Notes under the pieces: generated by a model
What the model saw: the letters and a program-made list of their open reading frames with translations, nothing else
Told to the model about the DNA's origin: nothing
The model's database searches: none
Program-made: the position numbers and the translations under genes
Shown: positions 1 through 8,493 of the stretch, piece after piece
Layout: the number at the start of each line of letters is the position of its first letter
Numbering within the stretch: position 1 is the stretch's first letter
DNA from: Caulobacteraceae bacterium UBA3198
Lineage (GTDB): Bacteria > Pseudomonadota > Alphaproteobacteria > Caulobacterales > Caulobacteraceae
Assembly: GCA_002363865.1 (NCBI GenBank)
Contig: DEWY01000003.1
Span: forward strand, 61,359 to 125,358
DNA length: 64,000 nucleotides
Direction: 5' to 3'

Positions 1-166
1 CAAGTTCGTGCGCGACTTCATGCTGGAAAACCAGTCGGGCCAGGCCTCCTTCAAGGCCACCCGCCGCCGCGGTTCGGAGCATCAGATCGAGGAAGTGGGC
101 CAGCGCCTGCGCGCCATGATGCCCTGGATCACCAAGAACAAGCTGGTGGACCAGGCCCGCAACTAG
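1..166 (+). CDS. ilvC: Ketol-acid reductoisomerase, C-terminal 54 residues (partial)
   Basis: The window opens inside a reading frame that ends at the TAG at 164-166. The visible residues contain [17 protein letters not shown] followed by RLRAMMPWI and KLVDQARN. This matches the conserved C-terminal knotted helical domain of class I ketol-acid reductoisomerase, which ends in a similar LVDxxxN tail in the family. The enzyme converts acetolactate or acetohydroxybutyrate to the dihydroxy acid with NADPH and Mg in valine, leucine and isoleucine synthesis. The N-terminal Rossmann domain lies outside the window. A strong intrinsic terminator follows at once, so this is the last gene of its transcript. 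Confidence 0.88.
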   Translation, partial: KFVRDFMLENQSGQASFKATRRRGSEHQIEEVGQRLRAMMPWITKNKLVDQARN

Positions 167-196
167 GGCCTCATAGGCCTCACCGCCGAACGACGA

Positions 197-228
197 AGGC
201 CCTCCGTTTGCGGAGGGCCTTTTTCTTT
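197..228 (+). terminator. Intrinsic terminator after ilvC
   Basis: Perfect 10-bp inverted repeat (AGGCCCTCCG at 197-206, CGGAGGGCCT at 211-220) with a 4-nt loop, followed by a T-rich run. It lies 30 nt after the ilvC stop and faces the convergent P450 gene. Confidence 0.9.
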
Positions 229-251
229 GTCGGCGACAGTTCCGACGCGCC

Positions 252-1544
252 TCAGTTCCGCGTCGGAATGATCACCGGCAGGGTCTCATAGCCGTGCACG
301 AAGGCGGAGTAGGTGCGCTGAGGCTCGGCCAGCACCTTGATCTCCGGGAAGCGCTTGAGGATCTCTTCCCAGATGATGGTCAGCTGCATCTCGGCCACCC
401 GGTTGCCCACGCAGCGGTGGATGCCGAAGCCGAAGGACAGGTGCTCCCGGGGGCGTTCGCGGTCGATGATGTAGTCGTTGGGCCGCGCGATGCGGCTCTC
501 ATCCCGGTTGCCGGAGATGTACCACATGACCACCCGGTCGCCTTCGCGGATCATCTTGCCGCCGACCTCGATGTCGCGGGTCGCCACCCGGGCCATGTGG
601 GCGAGCGGCGTCTGCCAGCGGATCGTCTCCGAGACCATCGACGAGATCAGCTCGGGATTGGCCCGCAGCTTGGCGTACTGGTCGGGGTTCTTGTTCAGCG
701 CATAGACGCTGCCGGAGATGGTGTTGCGGGTGGTGTCGTTGCCGCCGACGATCAGCAGGATGACATTGCCCTGGAACTCCTGGACCGGCATGTCCCGGGT
801 GGCGGTGTTGTTGGCCATCATGGAGATCAGGTCGATGCCGGGTTCGGCCGCGTCCACCCGCTGGTCCCAGATCTGCTTGAACGTGCCGAAGCAGTCCATC
901 ATGTCCCGGGCCTTCTGCTCCCAGCTGGTCACAGGTCCATGGCCGGGCGCGTTGGTGACCACGTCAGACCAGTAGGTCAGCTTGCGCCGGTCCTCGAAGG
1001 GGAAGTCGAAGAGCGTGGCGAGCGTCATCGCTGTCAGCTCCTTGGAGACCAGATCCACCCAGTCGAACTCCTGGCCGATGGGCAGGGAGTCCAGGATTTC
1101 CCCGGCCCGTTCGCGCACGATGGGGGACATCTTGGTGATGTTGCCCGGCGCCACGGTGGGGCTGACCGCCTTGCGCTGACGGCCGTGGTCGGGTTCGTCC
1201 ATGGTGATGAAGCCGGCGCCCGCGCGCCGCGGGCGATCCTCGCCGAGCGCCTTGCGCTGGGCCTCCATGGCCTCGAGGTTGGGCAGGGTGATGCCGTCGG
1301 CCGAGGAAAAGGCCTCGTGATTGGTGTCCACCGCCAGGATGTCGTCCCACTTGGTCACAGACCAGTAGCGGCCGAACTCGCTCTCTTCGGTGAGGTGGAC
1401 GGGGTCTTCCCGGCGCAGGCGCTCGAAGACCGGCCAGATGGTGTCGTCCTGGAAGCGCGCCGCCCGGCCGGGGTTGAGCTGGGCGAGCGGGGTCGCTTCG
1501 ACGGCTTCGACGGAGTCCGCCTGCGGGCTCACTCTGATATTCAT
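252..1544 (-). CDS. Cytochrome P450, CYP153-like
   Basis: A 430-aa soluble class I bacterial P450. Visible motifs in order are the I-helix GGNDTTR, the K-helix ExxR in ETIRW, the phrase TPLAHMAR, and the heme-binding loop FGFGIHRCVGNR with the axial Cys. The runs GDRVVMWYISGNRDE and HLSFGFGIHRC resemble CYP153 terminal alkane/fatty-acid hydroxylases, so oxidation of a linear hydrophobic substrate is likely; the substrate is inference. The ATG at 1544 has a good AGGGAGG site 5 nt upstream. No ferredoxin or ferredoxin reductase gene is nearby, so the redox partner must be encoded elsewhere. It lies downstream of the M23 gene on the same strand with a 144-nt gap. Confidence 0.88.
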   Translation of the reverse strand: MNIRVSPQADSVEAVEATPLAQLNPGRAARFQDDTIWPVFERLRREDPVHLTEESEFGRYWSVTKWDDILAVDTNHEAFSSADGITLPNLEAMEAQRKALGEDRPRRAGAGFITMDEPDHGRQRKAVSPTVAPGNITKMSPIVRERAGEILDSLPIGQEFDWVDLVSKELTAMTLATLFDFPFEDRRKLTYWSDVVTNAPGHGPVTSWEQKARDMMDCFGTFKQIWDQRVDAAEPGIDLISMMANNTATRDMPVQEFQGNVILLIVGGNDTTRNTISGSVYALNKNPDQYAKLRANPELISSMVSETIRWQTPLAHMARVATRDIEVGGKMIREGDRVVMWYISGNRDESRIARPNDYIIDRERPREHLSFGFGIHRCVGNRVAEMQLTIIWEEILKRFPEIKVLAEPQRTYSAFVHGYETLPVIIPTRN

Positions 1545-1688
1545 CGCATCCTCCCTGGGCGTTGACCGCCCTTGTCCGGCGCCTCGACCTCTGAGGGTCG
1601 GCGCTTCGTCGGACTCATTCCGACCTTCCGAACAGCATTCGGCAAGCGGAGAATGCGAGCCTGTCCGGCCCAGGCGCCAGACGGGAGG

Positions 1689-2387
1689 TCAGTCGGCGGT
1701 GGTCTCCACGGGCACGTAGCGGGCGACGATCACCTCGGTGGCGTCAAAGCGGCGCTCCGACTTGGCCAGCTCTAGGTGGACATGGTCGGTCATGCCGCCG
1801 GGGTACTTGTCCTGCAGGCCCCGGGCGGTCCCGATGGCGGAGCCCAGCCGCACCGCCTGGCCCACCTTCACCCCGGGATCGACATAGAAAACGCGAGCCT
1901 CATAGCCCAGCGCCGGATTGGTGATCTCGATGAACTGCAGGCTGGTGTCGCTGGAATAGGCGTGGCCGATCTTGGTCACGTAACCCGAGATGGGGGCGAC
2001 CACCGGCTGGCCGGCGGTGGCGGCGTAGTCGACGCCCTCATGGGCGCGCACGCCCCCGTCGCGGGAGGCGCCGTAAGCGCCAGAGCCATAGGCGTCATGG
2101 GTGCGCGGCGCCTGGCCGGTCGGATTGACGAAATCGGGCTGGCCGTCCCCGTCGATATCCTGGCCCTCCCATTGCAGCTCGCGGACCACCGGCGCCGGCA
2201 GGGTCGGCGTCGCCTTGGCCAGAGGGCTGAGGCTCACCTGCGAGAGGCGGGCGGCGAGGCCGATGCTGGCGTCGGCGACGGCGCTGGTGGCCATGGTGGC
2301 GGCCATGGCCGCGGCGGTGAGGGCGAACAGGCGGTGGGCCAGGAAACGCCCGTCCATTCCGGGCGCCGACAGGTCAGACAAACTCAA
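1689..2387 (-). CDS. M23 family peptidase-like exported protein
   Basis: A 232-aa protein with a hydrophobic stretch near residues 18-40 that could be a signal peptide or anchor. The C-terminal half carries the LytM/M23 zinc ligands: H and D in AHEGVDY and the HxH of DHVHLE. A loop DIDGDGQPD before the domain looks like a calcium-binding DxDxDG motif. M23 domains cut peptidoglycan cross-bridges or act as catalytically weak amidase activators. Here both ligand motifs are intact, so activity is plausible. There are no LysM or coiled-coil segments, unlike EnvC or NlpD. Confidence 0.75.
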   Translation of the reverse strand: MSLSDLSAPGMDGRFLAHRLFALTAAAMAATMATSAVADASIGLAARLSQVSLSPLAKATPTLPAPVVRELQWEGQDIDGDGQPDFVNPTGQAPRTHDAYGSGAYGASRDGGVRAHEGVDYAATAGQPVVAPISGYVTKIGHAYSSDTSLQFIEITNPALGYEARVFYVDPGVKVGQAVRLGSAIGTARGLQDKYPGGMTDHVHLELAKSERRFDATEVIVARYVPVETTAD

Positions 2388-2573
2388 AACGCAGGATCTC
2401 TTCGATACGGGCCGGGAACTTTCGGCGGGTTTCGTCGGTTTTCGTGTCAGAGCCGGGGCTGCGCAGAGCCGCCCCGTCGGCCAGCGCGGCCGTTCGCCTG
2501 AACCTATAGGTCGGAAATGGGGCGCCCATGCGGCGCATTGTCCCGCAGAATCAACTTGTTATAGTAAAGCTTA

Positions 2574-3341
2574 TCATAACCAGGGCAGGCTGACGGCCCC
2601 TCGCAGGATCGCCTCGGCTTCCGGCGTGTGCTTCTCCGTCCCCTCCCGCCCGTGCAGGACCAGCGGCGGCAGGAGCCGCAGAGGCGCCTTGCCGGTCTTG
2701 ATCGCCCGCACCAGGACCCGTTTGGCCGGGGCGTCGGCGAAGGGGTGGATTCCCCGCACCTGAAACGATCCGGCGCTGATCCCAAGCCCGCTCAGCAGGT
2801 CGCCCAGACGGTCGGCCCGGTGGATCAGGGTCACGCTGCCCCCCTCCCGCACGGCCTTCAGCAGGAACCCCGTCCAGGCCGCCAGACCGCCATCGGCCAT
2901 CCAGGCGCCGGTCTTCTCCGGAGCCGGCGCGCGGAGGGCGCGCACGTCATCGAAAAACGGCGGATTGGCCAGGGCTGCGTCAAAGGGCGGCAGGTCCAGG
3001 GCTCGAAAACCCGCCGTCACGTCCCCGGACAGGACGCTCACCTGCGCCGTCATCCCGTTCAGCGCTACATTGCCCTGCGCCAGGGCCAGGGCCTCAGGAT
3101 CGCGTTCGATCCCGGTGAAGACCACGCCGGTGCGCCGCGCGGCGGCCGCCAGCAGGGCCCCGCCGGCGCCGCATCCCGCCTCAATCACCCGGTCCCCCGC
3201 GCGGGCGTCGCAGGCCGCGGCCAGCAGGGCGGCGTCCAGCCCGGCCCGGTAGCCCCGCGCCGGCTGTCGCAGGACGATGCGGCCTCCCAGGAGGCGGTTC
3301 TCCGTCGGCGGCTCGACCGGGGGGTGTGACGGCTCGGACAT
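2574..3341 (-). CDS. TrmN6-like tRNA1(Val) adenine-37 N6-methyltransferase
   Basis: A class I SAM-dependent methyltransferase of 255 aa. It shows the SAM-binding loop VIEAGCGAG and the NPPFF catalytic motif of N6-adenine methyltransferases, preceded by the GGRIVLRQPARGYRAGLDAAL block typical of the TrmN6/YfiC group. The family methylates A37 next to the tRNA(Val) anticodon. I start it at the ATG at 3341 (MSEPSHPP); the frame stays open upstream, but that stretch lies antisense to the polyprenyl synthase gene. It diverges from that gene across a 108-nt gap. Substrate assignment rests on the family only. Confidence 0.78.
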   Translation of the reverse strand: MSEPSHPPVEPPTENRLLGGRIVLRQPARGYRAGLDAALLAAACDARAGDRVIEAGCGAGGALLAAAARRTGVVFTGIERDPEALALAQGNVALNGMTAQVSVLSGDVTAGFRALDLPPFDAALANPPFFDDVRALRAPAPEKTGAWMADGGLAAWTGFLLKAVREGGSVTLIHRADRLGDLLSGLGISAGSFQVRGIHPFADAPAKRVLVRAIKTGKAPLRLLPPLVLHGREGTEKHTPEAEAILRGAVSLPWL

Positions 3342-3449
3342 CAGCGGCTCCAGATGCGCGGGCGCGCCTTGACCGCCCCCTATCGCGTGACCATTGTCCG
3401 GACGCAACGGCGGCCCCGCAAACGGCCGCCCCATCTGGAGTAATTCGTC

Positions 3450-4460
3450 GTGGACGCCGCCGCCGCAGACACCAGGGCCAAGCCGGTCAGCCTCGATCAC
3501 CTGCTGAAGCTCGCCCGTTCGGACATGGCCGGCGTCGACAGCCTGATCCGCGACCGGATGCAGAGCCCTGTCTCCGTGATCCCGGCACTGGCTGAACACC
3601 TGATCGGCGGCTCGGCCAAACGCCTGCGCCCCCTGCTCACCGTGGCGGCCGCCCGCCTGGCCGGAGCCCAGGACGACGGCTGCCGCAAGCTGGCCGCGGC
3701 GGTGGAGTTCATCCACACCGCCACCCTCCTGCATGACGACGTGGTCGACTCCTCCGAGCTGCGCCGGGGCAAGGTGGCGGCCCACCTGATCTGGGGCGCG
3801 CCGTCCAGCGTGCTGGTGGGCGACTTCCTGTTCGCCCGCGCCTTCGAGCTGATGGTCGAGACCGGCTCCATGGCCGCCCTGGAGATCCTGGCCCGGGCCA
3901 GCCGGGTGATCGCCGAGGGCGAGGTGCTGCAGCTGACCCGAGCTCACGACCTGGACCTGGATGAGGCGGTCTATCTGGAAATCATCAAGGCCAAGACCGC
4001 CGAGCTGTTCGCCGCCGCCGCCGAGGCCGGCGGGGTCGGGGCCGGCGCCAGCCCCGAGCAATGCCGCGGCCTGCGCCGCTTCGGTCAGGACCTGGGCCTG
4101 GCCTTCCAGCTGGTGGACGACGCCCTGGACTATTCCGGCGTCAGCGAGACCCTAGGCAAGAATCCCGGCGATGACTTCCGGGAGGGCAAGGCGACCCTGC
4201 CGCTGATCCTGGCCATCAAGCACACCGGCGCGACCGAGCGGGATTTCTGGATGCGTACGGTCGACGCCCGCGAGCAGACCGAGGCCGATTTCGAGCGGGC
4301 CCGCAAGCTGGTGGACGACAGCGGCGCCCTGGACGCCACCCTTGCGGCCGCCGCCGGCTACGCCGCCAGCGCCAAGGCCGCCCTGGCCGTCTTCCCCGCC
4401 GGCGACTGGCGCACGGCCCTGGAAGATCTGGCCGACTTCGCCGTCGCCCGCCTGGCTTAG
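3450..4460 (+). CDS. ispB: Polyprenyl diphosphate synthase (ubiquinone side chain)
   Basis: A 336-aa all-helical trans-prenyltransferase. The first aspartate-rich motif is LLHDDVVD (around residue 94) and the second is LVDDALDY (around residue 222), with GGSAKRLRP as the conserved lysine/arginine substrate-binding block. The enzyme elongates farnesyl diphosphate with isopentenyl diphosphate to the C40-C50 chain of ubiquinone. Alphaproteobacteria mostly make ubiquinone-10, so a decaprenyl product is probable but not readable from sequence. The start is GTG at 3450, preceded by CTGGAG about 9 nt upstream. Confidence 0.9.
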   Translation: MDAAAADTRAKPVSLDHLLKLARSDMAGVDSLIRDRMQSPVSVIPALAEHLIGGSAKRLRPLLTVAAARLAGAQDDGCRKLAAAVEFIHTATLLHDDVVDSSELRRGKVAAHLIWGAPSSVLVGDFLFARAFELMVETGSMAALEILARASRVIAEGEVLQLTRAHDLDLDEAVYLEIIKAKTAELFAAAAEAGGVGAGASPEQCRGLRRFGQDLGLAFQLVDDALDYSGVSETLGKNPGDDFREGKATLPLILAIKHTGATERDFWMRTVDAREQTEADFERARKLVDDSGALDATLAAAAGYAASAKAALAVFPAGDWRTALEDLADFAVARLA

Positions 4461-4472
4461 ACCCTTCCGGAG

Positions 4473-5072
4473 CTAGTTGCCCTCGGCCGCCCCGGCCATA
4501 TCCAGCAGGTTCACCCGCATGCCGCCGGGCAGCTCCATGTCGCCCGGGCGGAAGCCCTCGGGGCAGGCGCCCTGCCACACAGCCTCGATATTGACGGTGC
4601 GGGTTCCGTTCATCTGCGGCGCCTGCGCGCCCACGGTCGAGCTTTCCCCGGTGATCACATAGCGGGTGGCGAAGTCGCCGCTGGCCACGCCCGACGTGGT
4701 GGTCTTGCCGCCAGTCCCCATGTCGCAGACCGATGAGAACTGCCAGCTCCCGTCCGTGCGGCGGGTCACCAGGTTCTTCTCGCAGGACTCATCGGTGGCC
4801 TGCTGGCCCCACCAGCTCAGACGTTCGTCCAGGGTGTCGTCGATACAGATCCGGGTCACCTGGACGATCCCCTCGGTGGACAGCCGCTGTTCCCAAAGGC
4901 CCGCCCGACGGGTGGGGGCGGCCGGCGCGCCGGGTTGGCCGGGCAGGGGCGTCTGGGCGTCCTCGGCGGCGGGGGCCGGAGCCTCGGCCTCCTGGCCAGC
5001 CTCGTTGCGATTGCAGGCGCTGAGCGCCAGCAGGGACAGCCCCAGGGCTGCGGTCATGGAAAGTCTGCGCAT
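4473..5072 (-). CDS. DUF3617-like lipoprotein
   Basis: An exported lipoprotein: the N-terminus has a positively charged start, a hydrophobic core and the lipobox LLALSAC, so the mature protein begins at Cys. An Ala/Pro/Glu-rich linker follows, then a domain with RAGLWEQRL, paired cysteines and a SVCDMGTGG block, consistent with DUF3617 proteins of unknown function. I prefer the ATG at 5072 (MRRLSMT) because AAGGA sits at correct spacing before it; an ATG at 5090 would add six residues and a weaker ribosome site. It is convergent with the polyprenyl synthase, 12 nt away. Confidence 0.65.
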   Translation of the reverse strand: MRRLSMTAALGLSLLALSACNRNEAGQEAEAPAPAAEDAQTPLPGQPGAPAAPTRRAGLWEQRLSTEGIVQVTRICIDDTLDERLSWWGQQATDESCEKNLVTRRTDGSWQFSSVCDMGTGGKTTTSGVASGDFATRYVITGESSTVGAQAPQMNGTRTVNIEAVWQGACPEGFRPGDMELPGGMRVNLLDMAGAAEGN

Positions 5073-5179
5073 CGGATCGACATCCTTCATCCCACGCCCT
5101 GGCCTCAGGCCCCAGGCCCCGTCATCATCTCCCAGCCTTAGCCGGGATCGAATTCCCCGTTAAGTCCGTTGCGGAGGGC

Positions 5180-5455
5180 ATGATGAGCGAACTTCGAAAC
5201 AACAGCGACGCGTCCCGCTATGAGATGGACGAGCAGGGCCAGACCTCCTGGGCCGATTACCGGCTCCAGGGCGAACGCCTTTACATAGATCATGTGGAGA
5301 GCCCTGTGGCGCTGCGCGGCACCGGCGCGGCCGGGCGGCTGATGAAGGCCCTGGCCCAGGACGCCAAGGACCGGGGCCTGAAGATCACCCCCATCTGCGG
5401 CTATGCCGCGGCCTGGCTGCGGCGCAGCCCCGATTACAGGGATCTGGTGGCATGA
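5180..5455 (+). CDS. YjdJ-type GNAT-like N-acetyltransferase
   Basis: A 91-aa single-domain protein with ESPVALRGTGAAGRLM as the acetyl-CoA phosphate-binding loop, followed by ITPICGYAAAWLRRSPDY, the hallmark of the short GNAT proteins often called YjdJ or acetyltransf_CG. The substrate is unknown in this family. A GGAGGGC site precedes the start. Its stop overlaps the start of the next small gene as ATGA, so the two are probably translated together. Confidence 0.75.
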   Translation: MMSELRNNSDASRYEMDEQGQTSWADYRLQGERLYIDHVESPVALRGTGAAGRLMKALAQDAKDRGLKITPICGYAAAWLRRSPDYRDLVA

Positions 5456-5619
5456 GTGATGATCGGAAGGACGAGACGACCCAGCCGCCCCGCGAACCCG
5501 GCTCGGACGCCGATCAGCCCCGCCGGGACATCGAGACCGATCCGGCGCTGAGCCCGGTCGGGCCCCTGGGCGGCGCGGCCATATCGCCCCTGAAGCCAGG
5601 CCGCCGGGACGAGGACTGA
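5452..5619 (+). CDS. Small acidic hypothetical protein, coupled to the GNAT gene
   Basis: A 55-aa frame starting at an ATG that overlaps the upstream TGA (ATGA at 5452-5455). The product is rich in Asp, Pro and Arg, has no membrane segment, and contains the phrase ETDPALSPVGPLGGAAI. Translational coupling and the neighbour spacing are the main support. I do not recognise a family. Confidence 0.5.
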   Translation: MSDDRKDETTQPPREPGSDADQPRRDIETDPALSPVGPLGGAAISPLKPGRRDED

Positions 5620-5640
5620 CGCCCCGCCCCGACCGGCCAA

Positions 5641-5937
5641 TTAGGTCCTGGCCATGATGGCTTCCAGGGCCTGGGCCTTGACCTCGGCGTCCTCGGTGAG
5701 CCGGCGGGCGATTTCGCGGACGCCAGGGGGATAGAGCTCCCCGCCGCTGGCGATCTCAGCGCTCAGTCGCTCCACCTCGTTCAGGGCGGTCTCGAGGGCG
5801 CGCACGTGCTCGCCCACCAAGCCGCGGGCTTCCGATTGCAGCCGACGCACGCGCTCGGCCACGGCGGTTTCAGATTTCGTCCGGTCCAGGGCGACGACCT
5901 TGCCGTCGGCGCCCGCTACGCTGAGAGACGGTGACAT
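5641..5937 (-). CDS. Hypothetical coiled-coil protein
   Basis: A 98-aa protein starting at the ATG at 5937; a TTG one codon earlier is less likely. Residues about 20-65 have a heptad-like pattern of Leu, Ala and Val with many Glu and Arg, suggesting a coiled coil or helical hairpin. It has no signal peptide or catalytic motif. It is convergent with the small acidic gene, 21 nt away. No function can be given. Confidence 0.55.
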   Translation of the reverse strand: MSPSLSVAGADGKVVALDRTKSETAVAERVRRLQSEARGLVGEHVRALETALNEVERLSAEIASGGELYPPGVREIARRLTEDAEVKAQALEAIMART

Positions 5938-6149
5938 CAATTACCCCGTTCTATTGTTGGCGGAACTGCGGGAGGTCTCGAAGGAGACCTCGCCATGACC
6001 AGCCCCTGATCAGTCACATCTACGAATGGCGAGGCTGGAAGTTCCGTCCCCACCGTCGCTGGATTATCATGTGGGGCTTTTCGGCCACGGTCGGGAGAGG
6101 GCGCAGGACGACGAATGCTGCGGACGCGATCAGCTTTCTGAAGCCGCCC

Positions 6150-8402
6150 CTACAGCCTTCCTTTGCGGAACCGCTCCTGGGCTTCGGCCCGGGCCTCGGC
6201 CTTGACCCGCTTGACCGCTGAGCGGTCGACGGTTTCGCCTTCGCCGGTCAGGGCCTCGTTGGCGAATTCCAGGTCCATTAGCTTCAGGCGCTTGATCTCG
6301 TCACGCAGGCGCGCGGCGGTCTCGAATTCCAGGTCGGCGGCGGCCTGACGCATCCTGCCTTCCAGGTCGCGCAGGGTGGCCTTGAAGTTGTCGCCCATGA
6401 AGGGCTTGGCCTCCTCGGCCAACTCCGTGCGGACCAGGGGGCGGTCCTTCTCATAGGCGCTGGCGAGGATTTCCTTGATCTGGCTCTTCACGCTCTCGGG
6501 CGTGATGCCGTGGGCGGCGTTGTATTCCTCCTGCCGCTCCCGCCGGCGCTGGGTCTCGGCCATGGCGCGCTCCATGGAGCCGGTGATGCGGTCGGCATAG
6601 AGGATGACCCGGCCGTCGATGTTCCGCGCCGCCCGGCCGATGGTCTGGATCAACGAGGTTTCCGAACGCAGGAAGCCTTCCTTGTCGGCGTCCAGGATGG
6701 CCACCAGCCCGACCTCGGGGATGTCCAGGCCTTCGCGCAGCAGGTTGATCCCCACCAGCACGTCGAAGACGCCCAGACGCAGATCGCGGATGATCTCGAT
6801 GCGTTCGATGGTGTCGATGTCGGAGTGCATGTAGCGGACCTTCAGGCCCTGCTCGTGCATGTACTCCGTCAGGTCCTCGGCCATCTTCTTGGTCAGCACG
6901 GTGATCAGGCCGCGATAGCCCTGGGCGATGGTCTGGCGCACCTCGTCGATGACGTCGTCCACCTGGGAGAAGCCGTCCTTGGAGACCGGGCGCACCTCCA
7001 CCGGCGGGTCGATCAGGCCGGTGGGGCGGATCACCTGTTCGACGAAGACGCCGCCGGTGCGTTCCATCTCCCAGGATCCCGGCGTGGCCGACACATGCAC
7101 CGTGTCGGGCCGCATGGCGTCCCACTCCTCGAACTTGAGCGGGCGGTTATCGAGGCAGGAGGGCAGGCGGAAGCCGTACTCGGCCAGGGTGAACTTGCGC
7201 CGATAGTCCCCGCGATACATCCCGCCGATCTGCGGCACCGCCTGGTGGCTCTCATCGACGAACAGCAGGGCGTTCTCGGGAATGTATTCGAAGAAGGTCG
7301 GCGGCGGCTCGCCTGGGCGGCGGCCGGAGAGATAGCGGCTGTAGTTCTCGATCCCGGCGCAGGAGCCGGTGGCCTGGATCATCTCGATGTCGAAGGTGGT
7401 GCGCTGCTCCAGCCGCTGAGCCTCCAGCAGCTTGCCATTGGCCACCAGCCATTCCAGCCGCTCCTTGAGCTCGGCCTTGATCTGCAGCACCGCCTGGTTG
7501 AGCGTCGGCCGCGGCGTCACATGGTGGCTGTTGGCGTAGATCTTGATCCCGTCCAGGTCGGCGGTCTTCTTGCCGGTCAGGGGATCGAACTCGACGATGG
7601 TCTCCACCTCGTCGCCGAACAGGCTGACCCGCCAGGCGCGATCCTCGTAGTGGGCGGGGAAGATCTCGATGGTGTCGCCCCGGCGGCGGAAGGTGCCGCG
7701 CTCGAAGGCCTGGTCGTTGCGCTTGTACTGCAGGGCCACGAGGTCAGCCATCAGCTGCTTTTCATCCACCCGCTCGCCCGGGGCGAGGGTGAAGGTCATG
7801 GCCGTATAGGTCTCCACCGAGCCGATGCCGTAGATGCAGGAGACCGAGGCCACGACGATGACGTCGTCCCGCTCCAGGATCGCGCGGGTGGCCGAGTGGC
7901 GCATCCGGTCGATCTGCTCGTTAATCGAGGAGTCCTTCTCGATATAGGTGTCGGTCCGGGGCACATAGGCCTCCGGCTGGTAATAGTCGTAGTAGGACAC
8001 GAAGAACTCGACGGCGTTCTCCGGGAAGAAGGCCTTGAACTCGGAATAGAGCTGGGCCGCCAGCGTCTTGTTGGGCGCCAGGATCAGGGCCGGGCGCTGG
8101 GTCTCGGCGATGACCTGGGCCATCGTATAGGTCTTGCCCGAGCCAGTGACGCCGAGCAGCACCTGGTCGTGCTCACGCCCCTCCAGGCCCGCCACCAGCT
8201 CCTTGATCGCCTGCGGCTGATCGCCGGCCGGCTGGTAGTCGCTGACCAGCTTAAAGCGCTTGCCGCCCTCCGACTTGGCTGGCCGCGCCGGGCGGTGGGG
8301 CTTCCACAGCATCGGCATCGCGGCATCGTCATAGTCGAAGCTCGCCGACATGTCGGCGACGCCCTGGGCGGGCGGGGGAGGGGCGGTCTTGGAACGGGGC
8401 AT
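6150..8402 (-). CDS. uvrB: Excinuclease ABC subunit UvrB
   Basis: A 750-aa DNA-repair helicase-like protein. It has Walker [11 protein letters not shown], the beta-hairpin region [12 protein letters not shown] that is inserted between DNA strands, the FVDESHQ Walker B relative, the helicase motifs [11 protein letters not shown] and IGRAARN, and a C-terminal UVR domain ([12 protein letters not shown]) that binds UvrC. UvrB takes damaged DNA from UvrA and positions UvrC. It is longer than E. coli UvrB (673 aa) because of an N-terminal extension of about 45 residues and a basic C-terminal tail. The ATG at 8402 is the first in frame; the internal Met of MSASFDYDD is an alternative start. Confidence 0.96.
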   Translation of the reverse strand: MPRSKTAPPPPAQGVADMSASFDYDDAAMPMLWKPHRPARPAKSEGGKRFKLVSDYQPAGDQPQAIKELVAGLEGREHDQVLLGVTGSGKTYTMAQVIAETQRPALILAPNKTLAAQLYSEFKAFFPENAVEFFVSYYDYYQPEAYVPRTDTYIEKDSSINEQIDRMRHSATRAILERDDVIVVASVSCIYGIGSVETYTAMTFTLAPGERVDEKQLMADLVALQYKRNDQAFERGTFRRRGDTIEIFPAHYEDRAWRVSLFGDEVETIVEFDPLTGKKTADLDGIKIYANSHHVTPRPTLNQAVLQIKAELKERLEWLVANGKLLEAQRLEQRTTFDIEMIQATGSCAGIENYSRYLSGRRPGEPPPTFFEYIPENALLFVDESHQAVPQIGGMYRGDYRRKFTLAEYGFRLPSCLDNRPLKFEEWDAMRPDTVHVSATPGSWEMERTGGVFVEQVIRPTGLIDPPVEVRPVSKDGFSQVDDVIDEVRQTIAQGYRGLITVLTKKMAEDLTEYMHEQGLKVRYMHSDIDTIERIEIIRDLRLGVFDVLVGINLLREGLDIPEVGLVAILDADKEGFLRSETSLIQTIGRAARNIDGRVILYADRITGSMERAMAETQRRRERQEEYNAAHGITPESVKSQIKEILASAYEKDRPLVRTELAEEAKPFMGDNFKATLRDLEGRMRQAAADLEFETAARLRDEIKRLKLMDLEFANEALTGEGETVDRSAVKRVKAEARAEAQERFRKGRL

Positions 8403-8442
8403 GGGACAGAAGGTAGGCGCGCCAGGCCTCGGGCGCCAGCGG

Positions 8443-8470
8443 CCCTGCTGACATCATGGTGTCAGCAGGG
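8443..8470. other. Strong hairpin between the autotransporter and uvrB
   Basis: Perfect 11-bp inverted repeat (CCCTGCTGACA at 8443-8453, TGTCAGCAGGG at 8460-8470) around a 6-nt loop. It is 24 nt past the autotransporter stop and 41 nt before the uvrB start. Neither strand has a T-run after it, so it may terminate weakly, stabilise the transcript end or bind a protein. Confidence 0.45.
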
Positions 8471-8493
8471 CGCCGTTCAGCACGCCGAAGGGC

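Noticed and set aside
294..1565. A 423-codon open frame antisense to the P450 gene
   Set aside because: Low-complexity His/Asp/Gly-rich product, no family signature, and it mirrors the wobble bias of the real gene on the other strand.
5941..6149. Possible small gene between the coiled-coil protein and uvrB
   Set aside because: A plus-strand frame exists here but it runs into the uvrB 3' end and its product has no recognisable features or good ribosome site.
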